Positions 52,676-61,382 of a stretch of 64,000 bases of DNA are shown one piece after another; position 1 is the stretch's first letter, and every line of letters begins with the position of its first letter. The notes beneath the pieces were generated by a model, which saw nothing but the letters and a program-made list of their open reading frames with translations, did no database searches and had not been told where the DNA came from. The translations under genes and the position numbers were made by a program. Origin of the DNA: Haloarcula sebkhae. Lineage in GTDB: Archaea; Halobacteriota; Halobacteria; Halobacteriales; Haloarculaceae. The stretch is from assembly GCF_014647415.1 (NCBI RefSeq), contig NZ_BMPD01000007.1, positions 108,653-172,652 on the forward strand. Direction: 5' to 3'.

Positions 52676-54772
52676 TCAATCGACTGAGAATGTCGTTAAC
52701 CCTGTTGTCCCGTCGCTCCGACTGAAAGTTGCTGAAACCGTATCGGTAGATTGGCCCTCTGTGTCGACATCATACACGACTATTTCGATTGTTGTTCCAG
52801 TTGAAATGTCTTGGTTTGCCTGATATGTAATTCTCACTGTTCCTTCAGTTGCAGCGATTGTTGCGGTTCCATCACTGAGGCTTGAAAAAAAGTCGCTGAT
52901 CTCTGCGGATCTATAATCTGCCGGATCCGGGAATTCGTTTCCGCCTCCCTTCAGTCCCTGTGCTTCGTCGAAATTAATTGTTACAGTCTCGCCATTTGCT
53001 AGCGACTTATTGAGTGTAAAAGTAAATGTTTGTGACCCAAATACTGTCGAAGAGGGTACATTTGTAGCACTAAGACTAGAGAATCCAGGCGGACCGCCAC
53101 CACTGTCTCCGCCGCCTCCCATATCCGCCGCACCTGGGGCGACTTTTGTGCCCAGCACAGTGATCGTGGGATCATCAATGAGCCACTCATCATTCGGGTT
53201 GTCGGCGTCTACCTGTTTGAACCGGAGCCCGAAATTATCATGAATTGCTGCCTCTCCGAGTCGCACTGTTCGAATCTCTGCAGAGTCCGATCCCTGAGGG
53301 CGTTCCTGTAGTTTGCTGTCGGCTTCCACCCAATTACCGTCCTTGGACAGATATTCAGCCACTAACTGACCATTGCCGTCGGGAGTTCCTCGGTCACTGT
53401 TCACAACCCAATACTGAATGATAACTGACTCGCCACCGGTCGTATCATATCCCGTAGTTTTGATTCCACCGTCGCTTCCCCCATCAAGCAGCACTGCCCA
53501 TTCACCGCTGTTTGACTGCTGTGTATTATCCCGCTTGTCCGCATCATTGCCCTCAAATGACCCAAATTTGCTATATTCTCCGAGGCCTGATTCAAAGTCC
53601 GCTGAAGAGGGTGTCGAGACCACTAGTGAATCCTTTGCGCCACCACTCTGTGTCCAGAGCGTTGTATTTCCTACTGCTCGATTGAACGTTACATTTGTTT
53701 GGGAGGCACCAGCTCGGCCTGTTACGTTCAGTCGTTCCTGTACTGTCGCGATGTTTCCATCACCCGACCCAAATCCGACCGGCGCGCCAATCTGCGTTGG
53801 ATCGGTTGATGCTCTCAGAGTCACATTACAGGGAAACTGTGGACAAACCTCGCTGGGCTCTGTCGGACCTGGAACCAGTCTTGTATCAACCCACGAGATA
53901 TTATACGCTGTTCCCCCTCCGTTTTGATTGCCGTCGTTATTTTTGACGTATGCTGGATTATTGTCGGGTCTTTCTCCAACACCAACCGGAGAGCACTTAA
54001 GATTATAATCTGAGTTATCGAAGTTGATTTTCACCGCCTGCCCACTGACTGATTCAACACCACTCACATGCGTCTGCTCACTCAGCAACTGCTCCCACTC
54101 GGTAGCTGACAGCCGTGTTGGTACAACGAGACTGAACGACCCGGAGACGGATTTGAATCCGGTTTCATTTCCTTCCACCGTAACTGAAGCTACGCTACTT
54201 CCTCCCTGATCGGACTCACCGACAAGCGGGTAGAGGTGGACCGTTGTGTTCTGAACGAGTTGTTGGTCAGTCTGAAATGACCGACTCTCTGACCGGCCAT
54301 TGGTATAGGTAACTGTATTCTCGTAAGTGATATTCTTTACAGAGTCAAGATAATTATAATTTGGTTGGTAAGTCGCCGCCCCTGTTGTCACTGAATCAAG
54401 CCCGCAGAGCTCTTGTGTTGATGGTGTGCCTCCCTCCTGTAATTCGAACGCTTTGCTGTCCCCACCTATCGACCTCACTCGCAGTGATCCTGAAGATCGT
54501 TGTGGCTGTGCCGCAATCATTCGAGGAGGATAGCTTGTTCCGAGTTGAACCGGGGCCTGCGAGGCGTCACCATCTTGGCCAGCATTAAGAATCTCGTTCC
54601 GGAGTATCTCCATTTCGTTCTGGGCCGTGGTGAAGTGGTTAAACTCGACATCGCGGTTCTGATTTGGTACAATAACGGCTTGATGAAGGCTAAATGAGAT
54701 TACTAGAATCCCGAACAGGAGAACTGCGCCGATTTGTACCGATTGGGCGCGTGTATCCTCCAAAAATATCAT
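52676..54772 (-). CDS. large pilin-like surface protein
   Basis: A 698-aa protein. The N-terminus DTRAQSVQIGAVLLFGILVI has a short basic leader, a type IV pilin-like cleavage site and one hydrophobic helix, followed by VPNQNRDVEFNHFTTAQN as in a known haloarchaeal secreted family. The rest is a Gly/Ser/Asp-rich beta ectodomain with several NxS/T sequons. A laminin-like or jelly-roll block (SVIIQYWVVNSDRGTP, FGLRFKQVDADNPNDEWLID) and a C-terminal sandwich domain follow. Likely exported and displayed. TATA box near 54797 gives a leaderless start at 54772. Confidence 0.75.
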   Translation of the reverse strand: MIFLEDTRAQSVQIGAVLLFGILVISFSLHQAVIVPNQNRDVEFNHFTTAQNEMEILRNEILNAGQDGDASQAPVQLGTSYPPRMIAAQPQRSSGSLRVRSIGGDSKAFELQEGGTPSTQELCGLDSVTTGAATYQPNYNYLDSVKNITYENTVTYTNGRSESRSFQTDQQLVQNTTVHLYPLVGESDQGGSSVASVTVEGNETGFKSVSGSFSLVVPTRLSATEWEQLLSEQTHVSGVESVSGQAVKINFDNSDYNLKCSPVGVGERPDNNPAYVKNNDGNQNGGGTAYNISWVDTRLVPGPTEPSEVCPQFPCNVTLRASTDPTQIGAPVGFGSGDGNIATVQERLNVTGRAGASQTNVTFNRAVGNTTLWTQSGGAKDSLVVSTPSSADFESGLGEYSKFGSFEGNDADKRDNTQQSNSGEWAVLLDGGSDGGIKTTGYDTTGGESVIIQYWVVNSDRGTPDGNGQLVAEYLSKDGNWVEADSKLQERPQGSDSAEIRTVRLGEAAIHDNFGLRFKQVDADNPNDEWLIDDPTITVLGTKVAPGAADMGGGGDSGGGPPGFSSLSATNVPSSTVFGSQTFTFTLNKSLANGETVTINFDEAQGLKGGGNEFPDPADYRSAEISDFFSSLSDGTATIAATEGTVRITYQANQDISTGTTIEIVVYDVDTEGQSTDTVSATFSRSDGTTGLTTFSVD

Positions 54773-54817
54773 ATCTCACTTCACAACTAAAGGAATATAT
54801 GTGTTTGGACACACTAA

Positions 54818-55123
54818 ATGTATATTTCAGTGACAGACTTCGACCAAATTGTGCCATCTACTTGGCGCGAACACGTTTCGGACCCTCGTGTTCGCCGGTT
54901 TTGGCATCTCGGACTATTGGGTTTGTTTCTCCATGGCGTCGCTGATCCACTTGTTACCTATCTTGTCAGTCCAGTGTATGGCGTTGGCATAGAAACAAAT
55001 CGCTGGCTAAGTATGTATCTGCATCAGGTGCCAATCGCATTTATTCTTATCTATTTTCCCTCTATATCCTCACTATTGCCGGATTTTGTACATTCACGTA
55101 CTCGATCGGGGCACGCTCGGTGA
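54818..55123 (+). CDS. truncated or fused small membrane protein
   Basis: A 101-aa frame with two hydrophobic helices (FWHLGLLGLFLHGVADPLV and VPIAFILIYFPSISSLL). It starts cleanly at ATG 54818, divergent from the pilin-like gene, but the last about 12 residues (VHSRTRSGHAR) are unlike the rest, and the frame runs into a gene fragment in another frame. The original C-terminus seems to have been replaced at a junction near 55080. Confidence 0.5.
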   Translation: MYISVTDFDQIVPSTWREHVSDPRVRRFWHLGLLGLFLHGVADPLVTYLVSPVYGVGIETNRWLSMYLHQVPIAFILIYFPSISSLLPDFVHSRTRSGHAR

Positions 55124-55346
55124 GCTCTACAAGGTCGAACCGGACTTCGACTGGAAAATCCACGATCGGCCCAGCGCCCAACGCGTGTTGCTCCGTGATG
55201 CGGAGAAGTACGCCCGCGAGCGAGAGCTGTGGGCCGCGACGTACATCCTGCCCGCGTACAACCGCGCGGTCGAACGATGGGCTGGAGAGGCTGACGAACA
55301 CCGTGAGGACAAGAACGGCGAACACGATCCAGCGAGGACGATGTGA
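55086..55346 (+). pseudogene. 5'-truncated virus-like ORF fragment
   Basis: The frame encodes a protein-like, charged segment (GTLGELYKVEPDFDWKIH, then ERELWAATYILPAYNRAVE) but has no proper start codon (only TTG) and begins at the junction with the truncated membrane gene. Its TGA overlaps the start region of the ATPase gene. It is probably the C-terminal part of a gene in the same virus-like operon. Confidence 0.45.
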
Positions 55347-55348
55347 CC

Positions 55349-56491
55349 ATGCCTGAGCTGCATGATCCACAGGACCTGGGATTTGTGGAACCGCACTACG
55401 GAAGCGAACAGTGGCAGGGTGACGCTCGATGTCATTCTGACGGCCGTCACCTGCGGCGCATCCACGGCATGCCGAAGTTCGATCCTGACCAGTTCGACGA
55501 GGATAGTCTCGTCCCGGCGTTTTGGGACCACACGTGGGACGGCGGCCGGAACCAGCCCAGCGGTGGCGTCGAGTGGTTCGCTACCGGGCCGCCGAATTCC
55601 GGGAAAACGACACTCGCACTGCGGGCAGCGCAGATCGACATGGAGGTCAACAACTCCCGGGTCGTCTGGCGAGCTGCGACAGGCTCGCGGTCGGAGTGGC
55701 TTCCATACGCGCCTGTCGCACACGTGTGTCTCCCCAAGGGGTACGAGGCGACCGCCCGTGTCGTTCCGAAGGGCGGGAACCGGAACTCGATGGGCAAAGA
55801 GGTCCCGCTCAAGGATGTCGTCCGGAAGGTTACGCACTACAGTGATATCATGGACCTGAATCTCAACGTCCTGCAGGACGGCGTGTTCCACGTCGTCTAC
55901 CCTGACGCGAAAATGCGAGGCTGTCAGTGGGTCTACGAAGAGAGCGACAAAGTCATCGACGGCGTCGAGTTCCAGCATGGAGACCCGGTCGATCACTGGT
56001 GGTTCGGCTGGGCGCTATCACTCGTCGAACGCGGCCCGTTCGACTGGACGACCTGGATCTGTGACGAGGTTGCGTCGCTCGCCCGTGAGGGCGTCTCGAA
56101 GGACAAGTACGCGACACTGCAGAAAGTCCAACTTGCTGGGACTGCCGTAGAGGACTTTCGGAAGAACGGGATCATCGGCCTGTTCTTCGATCACAAGGAC
56201 AAGCACCTACACAATCTCTGGACCGACCGGATTCGCTGGCGCGTCGCGATGAACGGCACTGCGAATCCACACGGCGGGTCGGCACCGAAAGGATTCGAGT
56301 CCGTCAGGATGGAGGAAGATGTCACCTCGGATCTTGATATCGGCGAGGCCGTTCTCTACAATGAGCAGGCATTCACCTGGCCGCCGATCACATGGCCGGA
56401 GATCTCGAAGCCGATCCACGGCGACCTGAAAGTCTACCTCTCCGAGAGCGATTCGGACCGAGCTACGGTGGCGGGGGGTGCGTCGGCATGA
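55349..56491 (+). CDS. P-loop ATPase, virus- or plasmid-type
   Basis: A 380-aa protein with Walker A ATGPPNSGKTTLALRA (about residue 75-90), a Walker B-like TTWICDEVASLA (about 230-241) and conserved GIIGLFFDHKDKHLHNLW downstream. It resembles the HerA/FtsK-like or packaging-type ATPases of haloarchaeal viruses and plasmids. GTG 55343 is an alternative start that overlaps the upstream frame. The neighbourhood of tiny ATGA-coupled genes and a broken wHTH gene supports a provirus-like module. Intact ATPase motifs contrast with the decay around it. Exact family not verified. Confidence 0.7.
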   Translation: MPELHDPQDLGFVEPHYGSEQWQGDARCHSDGRHLRRIHGMPKFDPDQFDEDSLVPAFWDHTWDGGRNQPSGGVEWFATGPPNSGKTTLALRAAQIDMEVNNSRVVWRAATGSRSEWLPYAPVAHVCLPKGYEATARVVPKGGNRNSMGKEVPLKDVVRKVTHYSDIMDLNLNVLQDGVFHVVYPDAKMRGCQWVYEESDKVIDGVEFQHGDPVDHWWFGWALSLVERGPFDWTTWICDEVASLAREGVSKDKYATLQKVQLAGTAVEDFRKNGIIGLFFDHKDKHLHNLWTDRIRWRVAMNGTANPHGGSAPKGFESVRMEEDVTSDLDIGEAVLYNEQAFTWPPITWPEISKPIHGDLKVYLSESDSDRATVAGGASA

Positions 56492-56554
56492 TCGGCCCGA
56501 CCCCGTGGCCCAGTCGTTGACGATCGACGTCGACGTCCTCGTGGGTCGGTTGTA

Positions 56555-56668
56555 ATGTTTCAGTTTTCAGAGACAAACCCAGGGGGTCGGACTGCCGGAG
56601 ACCGGTCCCCGCACCGATTTCGCGGCGATCGGCGAATTTTTCGCGCGCGCGGAATTCCAAAGACATGA
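56555..56668 (+). CDS. 37-aa Arg-rich ORF
   Basis: ATG 56555 overlaps the TAA of a preceding 16-codon frame (TAATG), and its own TGA overlaps the next ATG (ATGA). The product (MFQFSETNPGGRTAGDRSPH...) is basic and unstructured. Reality is suggested only by the coupling pattern. Function unknown. Confidence 0.35.
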   Translation: MFQFSETNPGGRTAGDRSPHRFRGDRRIFRARGIPKT

Positions 56669-56870
56669 GTACCCCCCGTGTGGGTGGACGCATTATGCGA
56701 CGCGAGCATGCGCCGCTGGCTGGTCGCAAACAATACTCGAAAATCTGAAAGCTTTCGACGAGTCGGAGGCGTCGAGCAGTGTTGATTACACCCCTCAATT
56801 TGCTTCGGGGCAGCCTCCAGTTTCTGGTTCAGCACTTCAGGTGGACTATACGTACAACGGCGGTGAGTGA
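56665..56870 (+). pseudogene. small virus-like gene with one frameshift
   Basis: ATG 56665 (MSTPRVGGRIMRREHAPL) runs to a stop near 56750. One base away the sequence continues as a protein-like frame (ILENLKAFDESEASSS, then SALQVDYTYNGGE) to TGA 56868-56870, directly followed by the next ATG. Joining both gives a plausible 68-residue protein, so the gene seems to carry a single frameshift. Confidence 0.4.
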
Positions 56871-57184
56871 ATGACAGCCCACACTGACGAAGACGACCGG
56901 GGAGACGAGTTGCGTATCAGGAGCTCACGCCAGTCGCACAGACGTGCCTACTGTTGGTCGCCATGTATGGCGGCGACGCTTGGCGGAACCTGATCGCATG
57001 AGCCGCACAGGAAGCGGTTGACGTGAGCGACTGCCACGTGCGGCGCACGCTCTCAGAACTGGAAGCAGAAGGCTTGGTCGAAGCCTCAGGGCCGACCAAG
57101 CGACGTGAGATGTACTCAGTCACTGAGGACGGGCGCAAGGTCTTGACCGGGATGCGAGACGGCTTGCAGCGGGCGCTAGAGTAG
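56871..57184 (+). pseudogene. winged-helix regulator with frameshift and stop
   Basis: After ATG 56871 (MTAHTDEDDRGDE) the frame shifts and continues VAYQELTPVAQTCLLLVA. An in-frame TGA interrupts it near 57006, then DVSDCHVRRTLSELEAEGLV and the wing RREMYSVTEDGRKVL follow to the stop. This is a PadR/MarR-like winged helix as found in haloarchaeal viruses and plasmids. Two lesions make it non-functional. Confidence 0.65.
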
Positions 57185-57230
57185 TTACGAGTGTCGATAG
57201 TCTGTATAGACTATCCCTGCGGCGGCGGGC

Positions 57231-57674
57231 TCATGGACTAGACGCTGTGTAGAGATAGACAGCACAGAGGGCGAGGACGGCTTCGGCAGCTTTTGACCCA
57301 ACAGCCAGCGGGTTCAGACTGCCTTGCATATAGAACGCATCAAGGCTGAATCCTTGAAATACGAATAGCGCGAGGATAGTGACAAGGGCATATCCTGCAG
57401 CGACTAAGAACAGTTCAGGCCGCCAGTAGCGGCTGCTGTACAGTACGAGTCCGCCGAGGAATCCAAGCCCGTTCAGGATGAACAGAATGCCCAGCGTCTG
57501 ACTGAATCCCATGACACGTGGCCCAAGTACCAAGTGGATACCAGCAGTCGCAAGCGCGGCCACAATTGCAAGGTATCCGACTGGATGCGACGGGAGGTTG
57601 AAAAGCGAGTCCTGACCTGCAGTTGACTGTGCAGCCATATCTGCTGGCTCGGTCGCGCTATCTGTTAAATCCAT
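57231..57674 (-). CDS. four-helix haloarchaeal membrane protein
   Basis: A 147-aa protein with a hydrophilic 30-residue N-terminus and four evenly spaced helices (VGYLAIVAALATAGIHLVL, LGILFILNGLGFLGGLVL, LFLVAAGYALVTILALFVF, AAEAVLALCAVYLYT). This pattern is common in haloarchaeal genomes as a small integral membrane family of unknown role. A palindrome ATCCTACAGGAT lies at 57682-57693, between start and promoter. Confidence 0.78.
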   Translation of the reverse strand: MDLTDSATEPADMAAQSTAGQDSLFNLPSHPVGYLAIVAALATAGIHLVLGPRVMGFSQTLGILFILNGLGFLGGLVLYSSRYWRPELFLVAAGYALVTILALFVFQGFSLDAFYMQGSLNPLAVGSKAAEAVLALCAVYLYTASSP

Positions 57675-57681
57675 GTGTAGT

Positions 57682-57693
57682 ATCCTACAGGAT
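57682..57693 (-). promoter_or_regulatory. near-perfect palindrome upstream of the membrane gene
   Basis: ATCCTACAGGAT (ATCCT / AGGAT arms) lies 8 bp before the start codon, where a repressor could block a leaderless promoter. Confidence 0.35.
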
Positions 57694-57725
57694 GGGAATC
57701 GGGTGTAATAACAGAATCACTGTAG

Positions 57726-57866
57726 ATGAGTAGCCCGCTTGCTGAGCTGGTCCACAATGCCGACATGCTCGCGTCGACGGCGAACGCTACTGTGGCTATC
57801 CCTGGGCCGGTACCGGAAGAACCCGAAGCACTTGGTGTTACAAGGCGAATCTCTGATCAGCGATGA
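57726..57866 (+). CDS. 46-aa ORF coupled to next gene
   Basis: ATG 57726 encodes MSSPLAELVHNADMLAST..., ending TRRISDQR with a TGA that overlaps the next ATG (ATGA). Small, soluble. The coupling argues for a real gene in a compact operon. Function unknown. Confidence 0.5.
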   Translation: MSSPLAELVHNADMLASTANATVAIPGPVPEEPEALGVTRRISDQR

Positions 57867-58162
57867 GCGATGACTCTCCGTCCATCGGTCCGAACCCACC
57901 AGTCACATCGTGGCCTGAATACGACCAGTTGGCCGACGCCGTTGACGCCTACCTTGGCCACGACCCAGACGACCCGGCATGGCGTGACATCTGGCGAGCG
58001 CTCGGCGCTATTATGGGCGAGTACCAGCGGCAGGCGTTCATTGATGCGTTCGGTCTCGTTGGACCAGCGGAGAAGCCGTGCATCAGTCGGCTGATCACAG
58101 GCGAGGATTGCCGGCCCACTCATGGACACTCCGAATCGGCCGCCACACAGTCCGCCAGCTGA
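57863..58162 (+). CDS. 99-aa acidic hypothetical protein
   Basis: MSDDSPSIGPNPPVTSWPEY followed by a helical acidic middle (LADAVDAYLGHDPDDPAW, GAIMGEYQRQAFIDAFG). Coupled to the upstream ORF by ATGA and overlapping the next by 41 bp. Resembles plasmid or virus small proteins in composition; no family recognised. Confidence 0.6.
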   Translation: MSDDSPSIGPNPPVTSWPEYDQLADAVDAYLGHDPDDPAWRDIWRALGAIMGEYQRQAFIDAFGLVGPAEKPCISRLITGEDCRPTHGHSESAATQSAS

Positions 58163-58415
58163 CGATCATTCGACGCTGTGGCTTGACGAGAACGGCGAGC
58201 CGGCGCTGTATGGGATGCATGTCTACCCGAGTAATATCGAGCGCTTCGATTCCGACGCTCCGCCGTACAACCAGTGGTTCGACCTCTTCCAGTTTGCTTC
58301 CGAATGGGGACTAGGGATCTCGATACTCCCGAAGTCGTGGTACGCGATTGGGAGCGCGGTTCATGTTGTCTTCTACCCACCCGAGCGGTTTCGTTCATCA
58401 GACACGGATGAGTAA
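58122..58415 (+). CDS. 97-aa hypothetical protein
   Basis: MDTPNRPPHSPPADDHSTLW and an alpha-beta core (GMHVYPSNIERFDSD, WFDLFQFASEWGLGISIL, AVHVVFYPPERF). Soluble, compact. Overlaps the preceding gene, so the two are likely co-translated. No family recognised. Confidence 0.6.
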   Translation: MDTPNRPPHSPPADDHSTLWLDENGEPALYGMHVYPSNIERFDSDAPPYNQWFDLFQFASEWGLGISILPKSWYAIGSAVHVVFYPPERFRSSDTDE

Positions 58416-58453
58416 TACAGATCAAGAATCTGGGCAGGGGCTGAGATACTGAT

Positions 58454-58822
58454 ATGCATCGAATAGGACACTACGGTGCATTGATCTGTTATGTACCGCT
58501 CGTCGTAGTACTGATTGTCGTCGGCACTCTCGAGATGGCTTTCGCCGGTGGGGTGTCGTCGTTGGTGGGGCAATGCTTCCAGATTTCGACCAGCGCATGC
58601 CCGGCATTTCCCATCGCGGCCCGACACACCGTCTGGTTCGCTCTTGCTGTCGGCACTGTTCTCGACACGGCTGGGACCCTAGTAGGGGGCCCTGAGCTTG
58701 GTGCCGTTGGTGCCATCGCCGGGGCCCTTCTAATTGTCCCATACCTCTTGGCCGATGTCCTAACGCTGATGAGGATGCGAAATGCAAATCGAATAAACCC
58801 TTTTTATGGGCCTTCTACTTGA
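58454..58822 (+). CDS. 122-aa membrane protein
   Basis: Three hydrophobic helices (LICYVPLVVVLIVVGTLEM, HTVWFALAVGTVLDTAGTLV, AVGAIAGALLIVPYLLADVL). Three Cys lie near the first loop. Same strand as the small-gene operon before it, 38 bp away. Role unknown; holin-like or plasmid membrane proteins have similar size, but nothing specific supports this. Confidence 0.6.
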   Translation: MHRIGHYGALICYVPLVVVLIVVGTLEMAFAGGVSSLVGQCFQISTSACPAFPIAARHTVWFALAVGTVLDTAGTLVGGPELGAVGAIAGALLIVPYLLADVLTLMRMRNANRINPFYGPST

Positions 58823-58824
58823 TC

Positions 58825-59145
58825 ATGGCGGCGATATTGTATACTATGTCTCAATTCGTTGACAATCGGCTGGAGGAGCGTCTCCACGTCGAGGATATCG
58901 AATGGACTGGCGAAGAATTGCTCCACGCGATTCGTGAAGTCGACCCCGAGAAGGTACCCGACTGGAGGAACGTATACGACCCTGAAGAAGACGCAGAGTG
59001 GAGCACTATTCAGGGCCTGACGCCCTGCGTTTATCGAGCCCTCGCCCTGTTGTGCCGCCGGCTGGTTGGCCTGATTAGCGTGCAACAAATACCCCGAAAT
59101 CCGGAACAACTGCTATGGGTGCCTGATCCGAGGATCACTGAATAA
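58825..59145 (+). CDS. 106-aa acidic hypothetical protein
   Basis: ATG 58825 follows a TTTTTATGG box (about 58800) at leaderless spacing; ATG 58846 is also possible. The product (VDNRLEERLHVEDIEWTG, then WRNVYDPEEDAEWST) is soluble and acidic. It overlaps or abuts the membrane gene before it. The opposite strand also has an open frame here, but with poorer composition. Unknown function. Confidence 0.5.
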   Translation: MAAILYTMSQFVDNRLEERLHVEDIEWTGEELLHAIREVDPEKVPDWRNVYDPEEDAEWSTIQGLTPCVYRALALLCRRLVGLISVQQIPRNPEQLLWVPDPRITE

Positions 59146-59153
59146 CCAATATT

Positions 59154-60254
59154 TCAACATATATCCATGTAGAGAGATTCGTATTGGGTCGCAACATCGT
59201 TTAAGTTATACTGCGACCGTATAAGTTCACTTGCACGCATTGAGAGATTCTCTCGAAGATTTTTGTCCGACAACAACTGTTCGATAGTTGACGCTAATTC
59301 ACAAGGATTATCAACAGAGTGGTATAGTGCACAGTTGTCGTATACCTCCTTGAAGGTTTTAATATCTGAGAGAACACAAGGAGTACCAAGTGCCATTGCT
59401 TCGGCAACACCAACACAATAGCCTTCCCAGCGGGATGGCATTGAATAAACATCTAACTCCGCCAACAATCGATAGAGTTTATTTTGGTCAATAAGACCAA
59501 GAAAGTGGACGTTATTTTCAATTCCCTCGTTCACAACCAGACGTTTTAATGAGTCTTGTAGAGGGCCAGTTCCAGTAATCAGAAGATTGACTTTATATTC
59601 TTTGTCCAGTAATTCTGCAACCGCTTTGATAAGTACGTCATGCGCCTTTTGCTCAGTATGCATTGCACCAATTCCGATTAAATATTCATCACGACTTATG
59701 TTGCAGTAATCGTATGCTGACCAGTTGGTATTCAGCGATAAGCGCACATCTTTAACCCCATTATAGATGACGTGAACGTCGCCCTTATTGACAATACTTT
59801 TTTCCCACGACTGGAATGAGTCATAGACCGATCTAGAAACGCAAGTAACTGCATCAGGGATAATATTCGTCAGTCCATTCAAGACAAGCCCTTTGCGAGA
59901 ATACGCTTTGTGGTTATTATGTTCAGTAGTAATGATTTTATTATCGGCATGGAGAGCGAGTAGTTTGCTGAGAGATCCTGAGTGAGGGTGGTGCGTGTGT
60001 ATTATATCATATTCTGTAAATATATCGTGAACCCTGATAGCAGTCGAGCGATTTATTCCGATTGTCGTTTGTGGAGGATTTGCACTGTGTACCTCAATAC
60101 ATTCCATATTTTCAAATTCTGTTATATCAAACCAAGAAAGAATACCAACTTGAATGTTCGTCGATTGTTGTAATTCAATTGCAATATCTGCAGGAATGCT
60201 TGTTGGACCGACACTATTTACCACATGGCAGACTCGAATTGTATCCTTATTCAT
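59154..60254 (-). CDS. glycosyltransferase family 4 (GT-B fold)
   Basis: A 366-aa protein. N-terminal IRVCHVVNSVGPTS and YDIIHTHHPHSG, middle VHVIYNGVKDV, and the C-terminal EGYCVGVAEAMALGTPCV block containing the E-x7-E pair are typical of GT4 transferases that use nucleotide sugars. It probably glycosylates surface lipids or proteins (S-layer, pilins). It is markedly AT-richer than its surroundings, which points to recent acquisition. No other sugar genes lie within the window, so the pathway cannot be named. Confidence 0.9.
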   Translation of the reverse strand: MNKDTIRVCHVVNSVGPTSIPADIAIELQQSTNIQVGILSWFDITEFENMECIEVHSANPPQTTIGINRSTAIRVHDIFTEYDIIHTHHPHSGSLSKLLALHADNKIITTEHNNHKAYSRKGLVLNGLTNIIPDAVTCVSRSVYDSFQSWEKSIVNKGDVHVIYNGVKDVRLSLNTNWSAYDYCNISRDEYLIGIGAMHTEQKAHDVLIKAVAELLDKEYKVNLLITGTGPLQDSLKRLVVNEGIENNVHFLGLIDQNKLYRLLAELDVYSMPSRWEGYCVGVAEAMALGTPCVLSDIKTFKEVYDNCALYHSVDNPCELASTIEQLLSDKNLRENLSMRASELIRSQYNLNDVATQYESLYMDIC

Positions 60255-60678
60255 AGTGTTATTTAATTATATTCTAGCTTTTTATCAATTTTGAACATCC
60301 ATGAAGTCGATCCCAGGAAAGTATCCTTCAGTCCGCGACAACAACCTATCCGGGGCTCCAGCGCTGGTTTCACTGTGGTGCCGTGTCGTTCAAACGGGCG
60401 TTTTTTTACCTGAATTAGTCTAACTCGGTGATGATTTCCGTCGCAGACCGACGATTTTATGTACTTCTCTTCAGAGGACTCGATGATTGTCGCTGCGTAC
60501 GCCCAGACGCTGGCGACACGCTGATCGTGGAAGTTGTCGGCTCAGACAAGTTGACCGCGTCTCGGCAGAAAGTCTATACCGACTCTTGGACGAGTCACTC
60601 GCGCTCTGAGTCGAGAGTTCATTTCTTCCCGTATTCTCACGGCCATCCCAGAGTTGACAAGATTCTTTTAGAACACCA
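60255..60678. other. intergenic region with degenerate coding-like sequence
   Basis: A plus-strand frame (60428-60682) and minus-strand frames are open but lack a family match, a promoter or neighbours in register. It could be an old transposase scar. No feature claimed. Confidence 0.35.
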
Positions 60679-60978
60679 CTAGTTCGTAGTGGTAATCGAA
60701 AATTGGTCAGCGGGGGCAAACTCAACCATTCCTTGGTCTGAGAGGAGCAGGCCCAATAACTCTTCTGGCACACAATACCTAATTTGCCCGCCCTCACGTG
60801 TTCGATACTCTAATTCCGTGTTTGGGATAGAGCACGCCACGAAAATTTGCTCTTGCTGGTCGGATCGCTGATTGGTTGGCTCGGAGAGAAACTTCAGAGC
60901 ATTCTCTGTGTTGACTTTTGAAAGGACACTCTTCGCCTGCTCTCGATCCTTTACCTCAAATCGCTCGGAAGTAAGCAT
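60679..60978 (-). CDS. 99-aa hypothetical protein
   Basis: ATG 60978 (MLTSERFEVKDREQAKSVL) follows a TATA-like AATTTATTAC near 61005. The sequence is alpha-beta (QIRYCVPEELLGLLL) without membrane segments. No family recognised. ATG 60984 would add two residues. Confidence 0.6.
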   Translation of the reverse strand: MLTSERFEVKDREQAKSVLSKVNTENALKFLSEPTNQRSDQQEQIFVACSIPNTELEYRTREGGQIRYCVPEELLGLLLSDQGMVEFAPADQFSITTTN

Positions 60979-61382
60979 ATACAACGGCTTTGCTGACAGA
61001 GGGTAATAAATTCAAGTATAATCTTTTTATAATGGATACCGCACAAGAGTCCACCCTCTTCAGTTTGATTGGCATGAAACAAATTAACAAAGAGTTCGAG
61101 CGACTGTTAATTAAATATTCTTGTCATATTCGCACGATACCGGTTTTGTTTCAATGAGTAATAGGGAGTAAGCGTTCCGAGGCCCGACAGCTGACCCTCA
61201 CTGTGGGTTCTCATTCTGAGGGTATATCGTCTCAGAGTGGGCTTTTTCTACATCATTAGAATTCAGAAATGTGGCTTTGATGTCGACACTTCAGGCGGTG
61301 AGTCGAGCAGAGAGCAAGTACCTCGTTATCTGGGTAATCCTTCTGACAGGGACTGCCCCCATCACGCCACACCCTAGATAAT
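60979..61382. other. AT-rich intergenic region
   Basis: No gene was found. CTGAG / CTCAG arms around 61220-61240 could form a weak hairpin. Otherwise only promoter-like AT-rich sequence for the minus-strand gene. Confidence 0.4.

Noticed and set aside
60428..60682. Plus-strand 84-codon frame as a gene
   Set aside because: No family, no promoter spacing, and equally open antisense frame.
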